DNA from: an uncultured Erysipelotrichaceae bacterium
GTDB lineage: Bacteria; Bacillota_I; Bacilli_A; Erysipelotrichales; Erysipelotrichaceae
DNA length: 6,349 nucleotides
NCBI GenBank assembly: GCA_937874965.1
Contig: CALNCD010000023.1
Location: forward strand, 1 to 6,349
Direction of reading: 5' to 3'
Below, piece by piece: positions 1 through 6,333 of the stretch. Below the pieces are notes generated by a model, which saw only the letters and a program-made list of their open reading frames with translations, did not search any database and was not told where the DNA came from. A program made the position numbers and the translations under genes. Every line of letters begins with the position of its first letter. The first letter of the stretch is position 1.

Positions 1-1377
1 GAAAAGGACGCATTAGGCGGTATTGAACTTCCTGAAGAGGCACTCTATGGTGCGCAGACATTTCGTGCCCTTCAAAACTTCACTGTTATTCCAGAAAGAG
101 TTCCCGAGATCCTTATCAATGCTTTGGCTCTTGTTAAAAAGGCCTGCGCTTTGGCGAATGGCGAGTGCCAAGTTCTGACCGCCGACAAAGCTGCCCTCAT
201 TGTCAATGCTTGCGATGAAATCCACGCAGGACACCACCGCCGTTGGTTTGTAACCTCCGCTATTCAAGGAGGCGCTGGTACATCAATCAATATGAATATG
301 AACGAAGTTATCGCGAACCGATGTGCCCAGTTCCTGCATGAGCCTTTAGGCACCTATCAAACGATCCATCCTAACGATGATGTCAATCGCTCTCAATCCA
401 CCAACGATGTCATACCGACAGCAGCTAAAATTGCTGTTTACACATCCACCCAAGCCGCTATACAAGCGATGAAACTGCTTCGTGACAGTTTTAATCTGAA
501 AGCCCAGGAAAACAAGGAGGTACTGAAAGTCGGCCGAACACATCTCCAGGATGCTGTTTTGATCAGCATGGGCCAAGTCCTCCATAGTTATGCCACAGTC
601 TTGAACCGTGATATCAATCGAATTGAGAGCGCTCTTCATGAAATGGAAGTCATCAATCTTGGCGCAACTGCTGTCGGCACTGAAATCAATACCGTCATCG
701 GCTACAAGGAATGCGCCATCGCTCATCTATCAAAGCTTTCGCGCATTCCGCTCAAAAGTAGTTCTGATCTTATCGACCAGACAAAAAACGTCGATAGCTT
801 CGTCTTCATCCACAGTCTTCTGAAGAACTTCGCAATCAATCTGTCACGAATCTGCAGCGACCTGCGTCTGATGGCTTCTGGACCGAAAGCCGGATTCAAC
901 GAAATCATTCTGCCTGGCGTTCAAGCCGGTTCATCCATCATGCCCGGAAAAGTCAATCCCGTAATTCCTGAAGTCTGTAATCAAGCCTGCTTTCAGGTTA
1001 TCGGCAACGATACAACGGTCACGCTTGCCGCTGAAGCCGGACAGATGGAACTCAATGTCTTTGAACCTGTTTTATTCTATAATATCCTCCAATCCATCAG
1101 TATCCTCGAAAATGCCTGCCTGACTCTTAAAACCAAGGCAATCGATGGACTTGTTGTCAATCGTCAGCAATGTACACGACTGGTTGAAAACTCGATGGCA
1201 ATGTCTACTGCTTTAACTGCAACCCTGGGCTATTCAAAGACATCAGAACTTACCAAAAAAGCTCTGCGAGAGAACAAATCGCTCAAGGAAGTCATCATCG
1301 CTGAGCATCTGCTGACGGAACAGGAACTTGCTGAAATTCTGATTCCAGGAAAAATGATCCGTTCATTCGAAATCTGA
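1..1377 (+). CDS. aspA: Aspartate ammonia-lyase (aspartase), 5'-truncated by the window edge
   Basis: The enzyme reversibly deaminates L-aspartate to fumarate and ammonia in the cytoplasm. The reading frame is open from base 1 to the TGA at 1375-1377, giving 458 visible residues. They begin EKDALGG, which matches the EKDFLG start region of aspartases. Fumarase/aspartase superfamily motifs appear in order: GTS (local residues 93-95), QSTND (132-136), GRTHLQD (178-184) and the flexible catalytic loop GSSIMPGKVNP (310-320). By my recollection of Bacillus AspB numbering, T94, S133, T134, N135, T180, H181, catalytic S311, K317 and N319 all align with a constant offset of seven. That implies about seven missing codons. 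After the loop, VIPEVCNQACFQVIGND and EAGQMELNVFEPV favour aspartase over fumarase, although NMNMNEV is also fumarase-like. The TTG at 124 is internal to the family domain and is not the start. No convincing terminator follows. Confidence 0.88.
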   Translation, partial: EKDALGGIELPEEALYGAQTFRALQNFTVIPERVPEILINALALVKKACALANGECQVLTADKAALIVNACDEIHAGHHRRWFVTSAIQGGAGTSINMNMNEVIANRCAQFLHEPLGTYQTIHPNDDVNRSQSTNDVIPTAAKIAVYTSTQAAIQAMKLLRDSFNLKAQENKEVLKVGRTHLQDAVLISMGQVLHSYATVLNRDINRIESALHEMEVINLGATAVGTEINTVIGYKECAIAHLSKLSRIPLKSSSDLIDQTKNVDSFVFIHSLLKNFAINLSRICSDLRLMASGPKAGFNEIILPGVQAGSSIMPGKVNPVIPEVCNQACFQVIGNDTTVTLAAEAGQMELNVFEPVLFYNILQSISILENACLTLKTKAIDGLVVNRQQCTRLVENSMAMSTALTATLGYSKTSELTKKALRENKSLKEVIIAEHLLTEQELAEILIPGKMIRSFEI

Positions 1378-1447
1378 ATGAATCCATTCTGTCTCACCGT
1401 TCGCAGTTAATCCTTCCCTTCTTTTAATAGCGAAATCAGCGTATCTC

Positions 1448-1468
1448 CTGTATACTGTAAGAATACAG
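1448..1468. promoter_or_regulatory. Inverted repeat overlapping the putative -10 box; possible operator
   Basis: CTGTAT (1448-1453) and ATACAG (1463-1468) are perfect inverted repeats separated by nine bases. Inside them, CTGTA (1455-1459) and TACAG (1464-1468) form a tighter dyad with a four-base gap. The repeats cover the candidate -10 hexamer and the probable transcription start, where a repressor site would be placed. The arms are short, so chance is possible. No regulator gene is present in the window to support the idea. Confidence 0.25.
1451..1456 (+). promoter_or_regulatory. Possible -10 box of a promoter for the DUF2207 gene
   Basis: TATACT at 1451-1456 matches five of six positions of the TATAAT consensus and lies about 57 bases before the preferred start codon at 1513. 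The hexamer 17 bases upstream, TAGCGA at 1428-1433, matches TTGACA at only three positions. The promoter would therefore be weak or activator-dependent. An inverted repeat overlaps it. Read-through from the aspartase gene is an alternative, because no terminator is visible between the two genes. Confidence 0.35.
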
Positions 1469-1502
1469 CATTCTTTCTAAAAAAGATGCAGCTAGAAATA
1501 CC

Positions 1503-1507
1503 GGGAG
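1503..1507 (+). promoter_or_regulatory. Ribosome binding site deciding the DUF2207 start
   Basis: GGGAG at 1503-1507 lies five bases before ATG 1513 and eight before ATG 1516. The in-frame ATG at 1486 lies upstream of this site and has only an A-rich run before it. The tandem ATG ATG at 1513-1518 is therefore the likely initiation point. Which of the two is used cannot be settled by reading; spacing slightly favours 1516. Confidence 0.55.
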
Positions 1508-1512
1508 AAGAG

Positions 1513-3534
1513 ATGATGAAAACCATTAAAAAAATTATTGTTGGCCTTGTTATCGTATTTATGATCGGCATTATCGTCTTTCCGACACTAAACTCTCTTA
1601 ACGACTACGTTCACATGACCAATGTCGATTACACCGCTGTCGTTGCCGACGAACCCAATAGCATGGGCAAAGTCATCATCACTGAACGGTTAACATTCGA
1701 TGTTCATGCAGCTTCGCGTGATAATCTATTCTGGGAGTTATGGCGTGAACTTCCCGAGTCTTATGTTGACGGTGTCAAAGTCAGTTACAATGTCCTTTCA
1801 GTCAACCAGATCATGGATGACGGAACAGTCGTCCCTTACCAGAAATCATCAAAGCTTTACTGGAATGATAGTGACTACACCGATAAAAACGGCCGCCATG
1901 GTCCTGGTAAGTGGTTCCACAGCAAAGGGCCTTACGATGATACGTATAATTTTGAAAGCCTGATGTTCTATGTTGATGGTCTCTATCGGGATACGGTTGT
2001 CTTCGAAATCCAATACGAGATGTTCAATGCCTCCTTACGGTATAATGATGCTTCTGAACTCTATCTTGCAATGTATAGCGGCGAATCGCTTCAGCACTTT
2101 GAATCGGTCAAAGGACAGATTCTCATCCCAGAGCAGCAGATGCCGAAATCAGGAGACTATGAAGCGTATACCTATGGCACCAATGCCCATGAATTTGATT
2201 TCACGGAATCCGATGCGCTGAATCCAGGCTATCATACCTTCGCCTTCACCCTAGATGCATCCCAGCTGAACTTTAAAAGCTATAACGAGTATATTGAATT
2301 TGCCTTGATTGCCCATGGCGATGATAAATTCAAATTCACACAATATGCATCCAAGAATTCCCTTTATACAAAGGATATGCTCCCCGATATCAACAAAGCA
2401 CAAGCCGCTTACGAAATCTTGCCGAAACAGTACCGATCCTATAAGCTGATTCTCCTGACAGGATCAATCATCGGTGCACTTGGAATCGGCTTGTTTACCC
2501 GCACACTTCGCCGCAGGCACAAGAAAAAATACGCACTCTATCAGCCAGCTCAGACCATTGAGTACTTCCGTGATATTCCAAGTGATCTTGATGCGAACTT
2601 CGCCCGCAAGCTTGTCTTCATCCGTCAGTCCAGTAAAGACGACTTCGGGGACGGCTTCTCAGCTGCGATGTTGAGCCTGGTCTATAAGGATTATGTCGAA
2701 CTCACCCAGATTGATCCAAGCAAGGGCTGGAACACCGCAAATGTGAACATCGCCGTCAAAGCACAACTTGATTCCCGTCCTGCCCTTACACCGATTGAAG
2801 ACAAATACTACCAGCTCATTCAGCGTCATTCGAAGGGTACGTCTATCTCCTTCCGGAATTTCCAGGACAAAGTATCCAGTGATTATCAATATACGAATAC
2901 CTTTATGCGCGGCGTTCGCAACGGTTTGAATCTATACGGCGTTGAACAGAACTACCTCCAACAGCCGGATTATGCCAAGCCTCGTCGTTCAATGCGAAAC
3001 TGGTCCGTACTGTTTATCGTCATCGGTCTAATCGTATTGATTCCAGCAAATTATCTTTCCCAGCAAACCAGGCTTGATTTTGCCTACGGTTCCTTCTTTA
3101 TTCTCGGAGCAGCTTTCCTCTTGAGCGCTCTCTACCTTCTTCTGACCTCGCAAAATGACCTGCTGCTTACCCAGTACGGTCAGGACGAATATGTGAAGTG
3201 GCGCGGTCTTTACAACTTCTTGAACAGCGAAACATTAATGAAAGAACGAGGTGTTCTGGAACTCGCAATTTGGGAACAGTATCTGATCTACGCTGCTGCC
3301 TTCGGAATATCCGAAAAAGTCATCAGTGCTTTGAAGATTCGCTGTCCTGAGGAAACGATGCAGTCCAGCCGAATTTTCTATTACCCGATTCTGCGGAGCC
3401 GTAGTTTCTATGTCGGTACCAGAACATCCTTCCGGAATTCAACACGGACAGCATCCTATACGTATCGAAGCGGCGGACATGGAGGCTTCGGCGGCGGCGG
3501 ACGAGGCGGTGGCGGCGGCGGTGGCGGACACTGA
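1513..3534 (+). CDS. DUF2207 family membrane protein with glycine-rich C-terminal tail
   Basis: The protein has 673 residues from ATG 1513, chosen for its ribosome binding site; starting at 1486 would add nine residues. Its biochemical role is unknown. The architecture fits DUF2207 (YciQ-like) proteins. A first membrane segment (about residues 8-26) is followed by a large, probably extracytoplasmic, beta-rich domain (about 30-305). A second segment (about 310-329) is followed by the basic stop-transfer run RRRHKKK. Next comes a cytoplasmic region with the family pattern YFRDIPSDLDANFARKL (about 351-367), then two close membrane segments (about 497-515 and 524-544). A second cytoplasmic portion contains EYVKWRGLYNFL and WEQYLIYAAAFGISEK. 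The last 20 residues are almost all glycine and end in histidine. Such tails are typical of this family. DUF2207 genes often neighbour lemA, and a LemA gene lies about 2.1 kb downstream here. A terminator follows the stop directly. Confidence 0.88.
   Translation: MMKTIKKIIVGLVIVFMIGIIVFPTLNSLNDYVHMTNVDYTAVVADEPNSMGKVIITERLTFDVHAASRDNLFWELWRELPESYVDGVKVSYNVLSVNQIMDDGTVVPYQKSSKLYWNDSDYTDKNGRHGPGKWFHSKGPYDDTYNFESLMFYVDGLYRDTVVFEIQYEMFNASLRYNDASELYLAMYSGESLQHFESVKGQILIPEQQMPKSGDYEAYTYGTNAHEFDFTESDALNPGYHTFAFTLDASQLNFKSYNEYIEFALIAHGDDKFKFTQYASKNSLYTKDMLPDINKAQAAYEILPKQYRSYKLILLTGSIIGALGIGLFTRTLRRRHKKKYALYQPAQTIEYFRDIPSDLDANFARKLVFIRQSSKDDFGDGFSAAMLSLVYKDYVELTQIDPSKGWNTANVNIAVKAQLDSRPALTPIEDKYYQLIQRHSKGTSISFRNFQDKVSSDYQYTNTFMRGVRNGLNLYGVEQNYLQQPDYAKPRRSMRNWSVLFIVIGLIVLIPANYLSQQTRLDFAYGSFFILGAAFLLSALYLLLTSQNDLLLTQYGQDEYVKWRGLYNFLNSETLMKERGVLELAIWEQYLIYAAAFGISEKVISALKIRCPEETMQSSRIFYYPILRSRSFYVGTRTSFRNSTRTASYTYRSGGHGGFGGGGRGGGGGGGGH
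3472..3531 (+). repeat. GGC/GGA-rich low-complexity tract encoding the glycine tail
   Basis: The last 20 codons of the DUF2207 gene are nearly all GGN, with the tract reading mostly GGC GGC GGC GGA. The encoded tail is about three-quarters glycine, interrupted by histidine, phenylalanine and arginine. Near-perfect trinucleotide iteration can expand or contract by slippage in steps that keep the frame, so tail length may vary between strains. Confidence 0.7.
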
Positions 3535-3545
3535 AAATACGCCTT

Positions 3546-3600
3546 AAAAAAAGTCAGGGTTGATGGAGCTGAGCGCATTCCTTCAATTCTGACTTTTCTT
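3546..3600. terminator. Bidirectional rho-independent terminator between convergent genes
   Basis: AAAAGTCAG (3549-3557) pairs perfectly with CTGACTTTT (3589-3597). The stem continues inward with G-U and A-T pairs plus one mismatch, up to a loop near 3569-3577. On the plus strand the stem ends in TTTTCTT. On the minus strand it ends in a seven-T run, the complement of A 3546-3552. It begins 12 bases after the DUF2207 stop, and the stop codon of the convergent minus-strand gene is at 3599-3601, so it can serve both. Confidence 0.85.
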
Positions 3601-4252
3601 ATTGGAACTTATCAATGCGAGCTGGCTTTCTCAGATGAACAGAACGAGGCGGCTGAATGCCATCCGTGAACTGAATGGCAATGCCTTTCTGCTGATACGG
3701 ATACAGGATACGAGCCAAATCACGATTAACTTTATCACTGCGGATGAGGATGGTATTCATCCCGGCTAGATGAAAATACTCGGCTGACGGAATGTCTTGA
3801 GCGTAGAGGTCCCAACTGTTATCAAACAACGAAGCTGACATCCGATAGCGCAGAAGACGCAGAGCATCAACCAAGAAAACCGGCGGAGCATCCGCTGCAA
3901 CGGCCATATCACCTAAGACCTTAGCTCCCCAGATCAGCGCATTCTGAACGGAAGCAGTATCAACCAGTGCCATTGCATTCTTCTGCGGGGTTGTACCATT
4001 AAACAACGGAATTGGCCGATATCCGGATTTCGCACACGCTAACCCTTCCAGAACGCTTTCAGCACCAGGCAGATCAACAATGATTGCCACCCCTTCCTGA
4101 CAGCTATCCAGATAATGAATAACCGGCAGAGCAAATGTACACGGGGCATTTATCTGTTCCTTCGTCATCCCCACAAAGGGCACCGGTCTGACCCATTCAA
4201 CCCATCGTTGATGCAAGGGGGCCCACTTCAGATAGATATCTCTAGCAGTCAT
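3599..4252 (-). CDS. Unassigned 217-residue protein coupled to an ATP-grasp ligase
   Basis: I do not recognise a named family. The start at 4252 is chosen because AAAGAGGAG lies three bases upstream. A longer reading to 4300 would add 16 residues but lacks a comparable site. The protein is soluble by eye, with no signal peptide or membrane segment. An N-terminal tryptophan-rich stretch (WAPLHQRWVEWVRPVPF, residues 10-26) is followed by a hydrophobic strand into VDLPGAESVLEGLA (59-72) and GYRPIPLFNG (78-87), which looks like an alpha/beta fold core. Further notable segments are DAPPVFLVDALR (121-132) and FDNSWDLYAQDIPSAEYF (143-160). The density of proline, tryptophan and acidic residues in these blocks suggests a conserved active or binding surface. 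It overlaps the upstream ligase gene by 11 bases, implying translational coupling and a shared pathway. Whether it supplies substrate, modifies the product or forms a complex cannot be read from the sequence. Confidence 0.85.
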   Translation of the reverse strand: MTARDIYLKWAPLHQRWVEWVRPVPFVGMTKEQINAPCTFALPVIHYLDSCQEGVAIIVDLPGAESVLEGLACAKSGYRPIPLFNGTTPQKNAMALVDTASVQNALIWGAKVLGDMAVAADAPPVFLVDALRLLRYRMSASLFDNSWDLYAQDIPSAEYFHLAGMNTILIRSDKVNRDLARILYPYQQKGIAIQFTDGIQPPRSVHLRKPARIDKFQ

Positions 4253-5459
4253 GATCTCCTCTTTCCACCAAAACAGGGATATCGGCAGCTGAAGAATCAA
4301 TACGGGGCGTACGGCTCACCCGAGCGTAATAGCCAGCAGCCTTCCCGTTGATGCTATATGCTCCAAGACAGACATGATAGGCTTCCCCTTCAGCCATCAA
4401 TGGCTGGCTGCTGAACTTTTTCTGAGCCAGATAGCGCCTCGGATGGCGTTTTATATCACGCATCAACTTCAGATATTCTTCAGGCTGACAGGCCTCTTTG
4501 ATGGTAATTCCTTCCCCAACCCTTCCCCAAATCGGTTTGTAGATATACCCTGAATCATGACGGGCTTTCTTAAGAGTCGTCGTCTTCGGCAGAAGCGTTC
4601 TCCAGGTTGACAAGGAAACGCCTTTGGCTTCCAGCGCATCAAAGATCAGCGGAAAATTCTTGGATTGCGTATAGATTGCAATGGGATGATTGCAGCAGGG
4701 CGTTGTCGTCGTAAAGTACCCCTGCCAGCGTTTTGGCTTCATCTCGATCAACCACTCCAACGGCGTAAAACGGATAATCGCATCGATAGACCCTTCGTTA
4801 TTGTCGAGAAGACTATAGGCCTGATTGCCCTCAAAACGAACATGATCAGCAGCGCCATAAACGGGATGGTATCCCAAACTTTCCAATTGATCCCCTAAAA
4901 ACTGCATAACTTGCCGATCATCGCTGTAGGATGTACAATGCACCAGCATAATGGTAGCCCCTGATTTGACTTTCGAAACGACAGCTTCAAGCAAGGATCG
5001 GCCAAACGAATGAAACGTATACTTATCCTCAGGAAACAAGGAAGCAGCAATTTCAGGCATAATTGAGCTCTCCGCAAACCCGCCCGGAACATCGCTGTTG
5101 ACTTCACTGATCGCCCAGCCTCCTGAAACCAGCGGATGAAAATCAAAACGCATCAGACGAATATGCTGATCCTGATTATAATTTGTCATACGCCTGGCAT
5201 CTTTCCTGATTCTCCAAGGCAACGCAAGCGGTTTTGCTAATTTAGGATTCGCAAGGATAACAATCTCCGCCGCTGCTGTTTCAAGACTCAGCGCTTCAAC
5301 ATAGCGGATCAACTGATCATTCTCTTCTTCACTAAGAACCAGGATATGCTTGGAAACCGTATTGTGATCACTGAACTGAGGATCCCATTTATAGCCTTTG
5401 AACATCAGATCAAGCCGATAATCATCATAGTCTTCTTCAGGTATACGCCTTAGTTTCAT
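4242..5459 (-). CDS. Glutathionylspermidine synthase-type ATP-grasp ligase, synthetase domain only
   Basis: The family joins a carboxylate to an amine using ATP in the cytoplasm. The known example condenses glutathione with spermidine. The start at 5459 (MKLRRIPEED) is preceded by GAGG five bases upstream; a TTG at 5507 would add 16 residues and is unlikely. The 405 residues match the size of the E. coli GspS synthetase domain, and the N-terminal amidase half of that enzyme is absent. The hallmark R-x-D ... E-x-N is present as R104, D106, E119 and N121 in MRFDFHPL and ISEVNSDVPGG. The phosphate-binding segment YKPIWGRVGEGI supplies K308 and R313, matching the K533/R538 spacing I recall for E. 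coli. K267 and R380 (AGYYARVS) are plausible counterparts of two further catalytic residues. The ATP-grasp core therefore looks complete. The true substrates are unknown, since many Bacillota lack glutathione. It is the first gene of a two-gene operon. Confidence 0.85.
   Translation of the reverse strand: MKLRRIPEEDYDDYRLDLMFKGYKWDPQFSDHNTVSKHILVLSEEENDQLIRYVEALSLETAAAEIVILANPKLAKPLALPWRIRKDARRMTNYNQDQHIRLMRFDFHPLVSGGWAISEVNSDVPGGFAESSIMPEIAASLFPEDKYTFHSFGRSLLEAVVSKVKSGATIMLVHCTSYSDDRQVMQFLGDQLESLGYHPVYGAADHVRFEGNQAYSLLDNNEGSIDAIIRFTPLEWLIEMKPKRWQGYFTTTTPCCNHPIAIYTQSKNFPLIFDALEAKGVSLSTWRTLLPKTTTLKKARHDSGYIYKPIWGRVGEGITIKEACQPEEYLKLMRDIKRHPRRYLAQKKFSSQPLMAEGEAYHVCLGAYSINGKAAGYYARVSRTPRIDSSAADIPVLVERGDHDC
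4256..4264 (-). promoter_or_regulatory. Ribosome binding site inside the end of the ligase gene
   Basis: On the minus strand the sequence reads AAAGAGGAG, then ATC, then ATG. The site lies within the codons for the ligase C-terminal residues ERGD, and the ligase stop codon TAG lies eight bases past the start of the downstream gene. This arrangement fits ribosome re-initiation or coupling between the two genes. The three-base gap is short unless only the inner part of the site pairs. Confidence 0.7.
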
Positions 5460-5486
5460 AGTTACCTCAACCTTATCTATACTCCT

Positions 5487-5515
5487 ATCATACGGGATAA
5501 TCAGCAATTATGAAA
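5487..5515 (-). promoter_or_regulatory. Weak candidate promoter for the ligase operon
   Basis: On the minus strand TATGAT (5492 to 5487) is a five-of-six match to a -10 box. It would put transcription start about 20 bases before the start codon at 5459. The hexamer at a 17-base spacing, TTTCAT (5515 to 5510), is a poor -35 match. The region between this operon and lemA is the only gap where a promoter for the operon could sit, which gives mild support. Confidence 0.3.
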
Positions 5516-5561
5516 GAGACAGGAACCTCCCATTTTCCGGCATCCTCGGTTTGCTGAGAAA

Positions 5562-5590
5562 TTGTCATTCCAGAGAGTCTATGGTACTAT
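5562..5590 (+). promoter_or_regulatory. Sigma-A-type promoter for the LemA gene, with extended -10
   Basis: TTGTCA at 5562-5567 matches five of six positions of TTGACA. It is followed by an ideal 17-base spacer and TACTAT at 5585-5590, which matches four of six positions of TATAAT. A TGG at 5582-5584 gives the TGn extended -10 element. Transcription would start near 5597, leaving a leader of only about 15 bases. This is the best promoter in the window. Confidence 0.65.
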
Positions 5591-5595
5591 TCAGG

Positions 5596-5602
5596 AAAGG
5601 AG
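5596..5602 (+). promoter_or_regulatory. Strong ribosome binding site for the LemA gene
   Basis: AAAGGAG at 5596-5602 is a near-perfect complement of the 16S rRNA 3' end and lies nine bases before ATG 5612. It fixes the start of the LemA reading frame. It almost coincides with the predicted transcription start, so the leader would contain little more than this site. Confidence 0.8.
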
Positions 5603-5611
5603 ACTTCATCT

Positions 5612-6163
5612 ATGTACCTTTATATTCTATCGGGAGTCATCATTGTCCTGCTGCTTTACATCATCATCACTTTCAATGGATTAGTGAAACAGCGCAACAT
5701 GGTTCTCGCTCAGAAGAGCCAGATCGATATTGAATTGCAAAGACGTTTTGACCTGATTCCAAATCTGGTCGAAGTTGTCAAAGGATATGCAGCCCACGAA
5801 AAGCAAACCCTGGAGGACCTGATTGAAGCTCGAAACAACTATCTCTTTGCGCAAGGAAACACCGATCAAGGACTAACAGCTGATCACGCCCTGTCTGGGG
5901 CATTGTCCAGGCTCTTCATGCTCTCTGAAAACTATCCTGACCTCAAAGCAAACACAACCTTTATGAGCCTTCAGCAGGAGTTGGCCAACACTGAGAAAAA
6001 AATTGCTTTTGCCCGGCAATTCTACAACGATGCCGTGTATAAGCTGAACACGAAAATCGAGATTTTTCCTTCTAATGTGATTGCTGCTGTTTTCAGATTC
6101 AAGAAACAGCCTTTCTTTCAGACAACTGATACTGAACGCGCTCCTGTCAATGTCAAGTTATAG
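5612..6163 (+). CDS. lemA: LemA family membrane protein
   Basis: The protein has 183 residues, close to the usual LemA length, and its start is set by a strong AAAGGAG site. A single N-terminal membrane segment (about residues 3-21) precedes an alpha-helical domain. Family signatures are clear: the block at about 36-59 running from SQIDIELQRRFDLIPNLVE to VVKGYA, then AHEKQTLEDLIEARN (61-75). The central YPDLKAN (108-114) and LANTEKKIAFARQFYND (124-140) follow, then LNTKIEIFPSNVIA (145-158) and a short tail containing FFQTTDTERAPV. LemA proteins form helical bundles anchored in the cytoplasmic membrane; their molecular function is poorly defined. Genes for DUF2207 proteins are frequent neighbours, and one lies upstream here. 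It is transcribed alone from its own promoter and is followed by a hairpin terminator. Confidence 0.93.
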   Translation: MYLYILSGVIIVLLLYIIITFNGLVKQRNMVLAQKSQIDIELQRRFDLIPNLVEVVKGYAAHEKQTLEDLIEARNNYLFAQGNTDQGLTADHALSGALSRLFMLSENYPDLKANTTFMSLQQELANTEKKIAFARQFYNDAVYKLNTKIEIFPSNVIAAVFRFKKQPFFQTTDTERAPVNVKL

Positions 6164-6181
6164 GCGGAATCCTGATTCGCC
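6163..6181 (+). other. Small hairpin at the LemA stop codon
   Basis: GGCG (6163-6166) pairs with CGCC (6178-6181) and AAT (6168-6170) with ATT (6175-6177), with one bulged G and a four-base loop. It begins at the last base of the stop codon. No T-run follows, so it is not a terminator by itself; it could protect the 3' end of the transcript or be chance. Confidence 0.3.
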
Positions 6182-6235
6182 ACGCCAGCCTTGAATCGCA
6201 TCCGGTTCTGAAGTCACCAGCCTATTTACAAGCAC

Positions 6236-6272
6236 AAAAAGATGACCGGCACATATCCGCCGTCATCTTTTT
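6236..6272. terminator. Rho-independent terminator after LemA, symmetric on both strands
   Basis: AAAAAGATGAC (6236-6246) pairs with GTCATCTTTTT (6262-6272). Inside it, GGC pairs with GCC after one bulged C, leaving an eight-base loop around ACATATCC. The plus strand ends in five T and the minus strand does the same, so it could also end transcripts arriving from a convergent gene beyond the window. It lies about 73 bases after the LemA stop codon. Confidence 0.85.
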
Positions 6273-6321
6273 ACGGTAAACATTGAAGCATAAAATGAAG
6301 AAGCTCACTATTATACATCCA

Positions 6322-6333
6322 TTGATTAATCAA
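6322..6333. repeat. Perfect 12-base palindrome near the window end
   Basis: TTGATTAATCAA is identical to its reverse complement. It lies in the AT-rich, apparently noncoding stretch 6273-6349, past the terminator. An operator for a gene beyond the window is possible, but a short AT-rich palindrome can occur by chance. I see no gene or convincing promoter in this final stretch. Confidence 0.35.

Noticed and set aside
346..908. Minus-strand and alternate-frame open frames inside the aspartase gene
   Set aside because: They lie antisense to or out of frame with a clearly conserved enzyme, and their translations show no domain features.
1362..1382. Seven-base inverted repeat TTCATTC/GAATGAA across the aspartase stop codon as a terminator
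   Set aside because: The stem has only two GC pairs and no T-run follows, so it would not terminate transcription; it is probably chance.
4895..5146. Alternate-frame 83-codon minus-strand reading inside the ligase gene
   Set aside because: It lies wholly within the conserved ATP-grasp coding region and has arginine- and leucine-rich out-of-frame composition.
5551..5733. Plus-strand 60-codon frame overlapping the start of lemA
   Set aside because: It is out of frame with the well-supported lemA gene, has no ribosome binding site of its own and shows no recognisable domain.
6310..6315. Perfect TATAAT on the minus strand in the final stretch
   Set aside because: No -35-like hexamer lies at 16-18 bases, and transcription from it would run straight into the terminator at 6236-6272.
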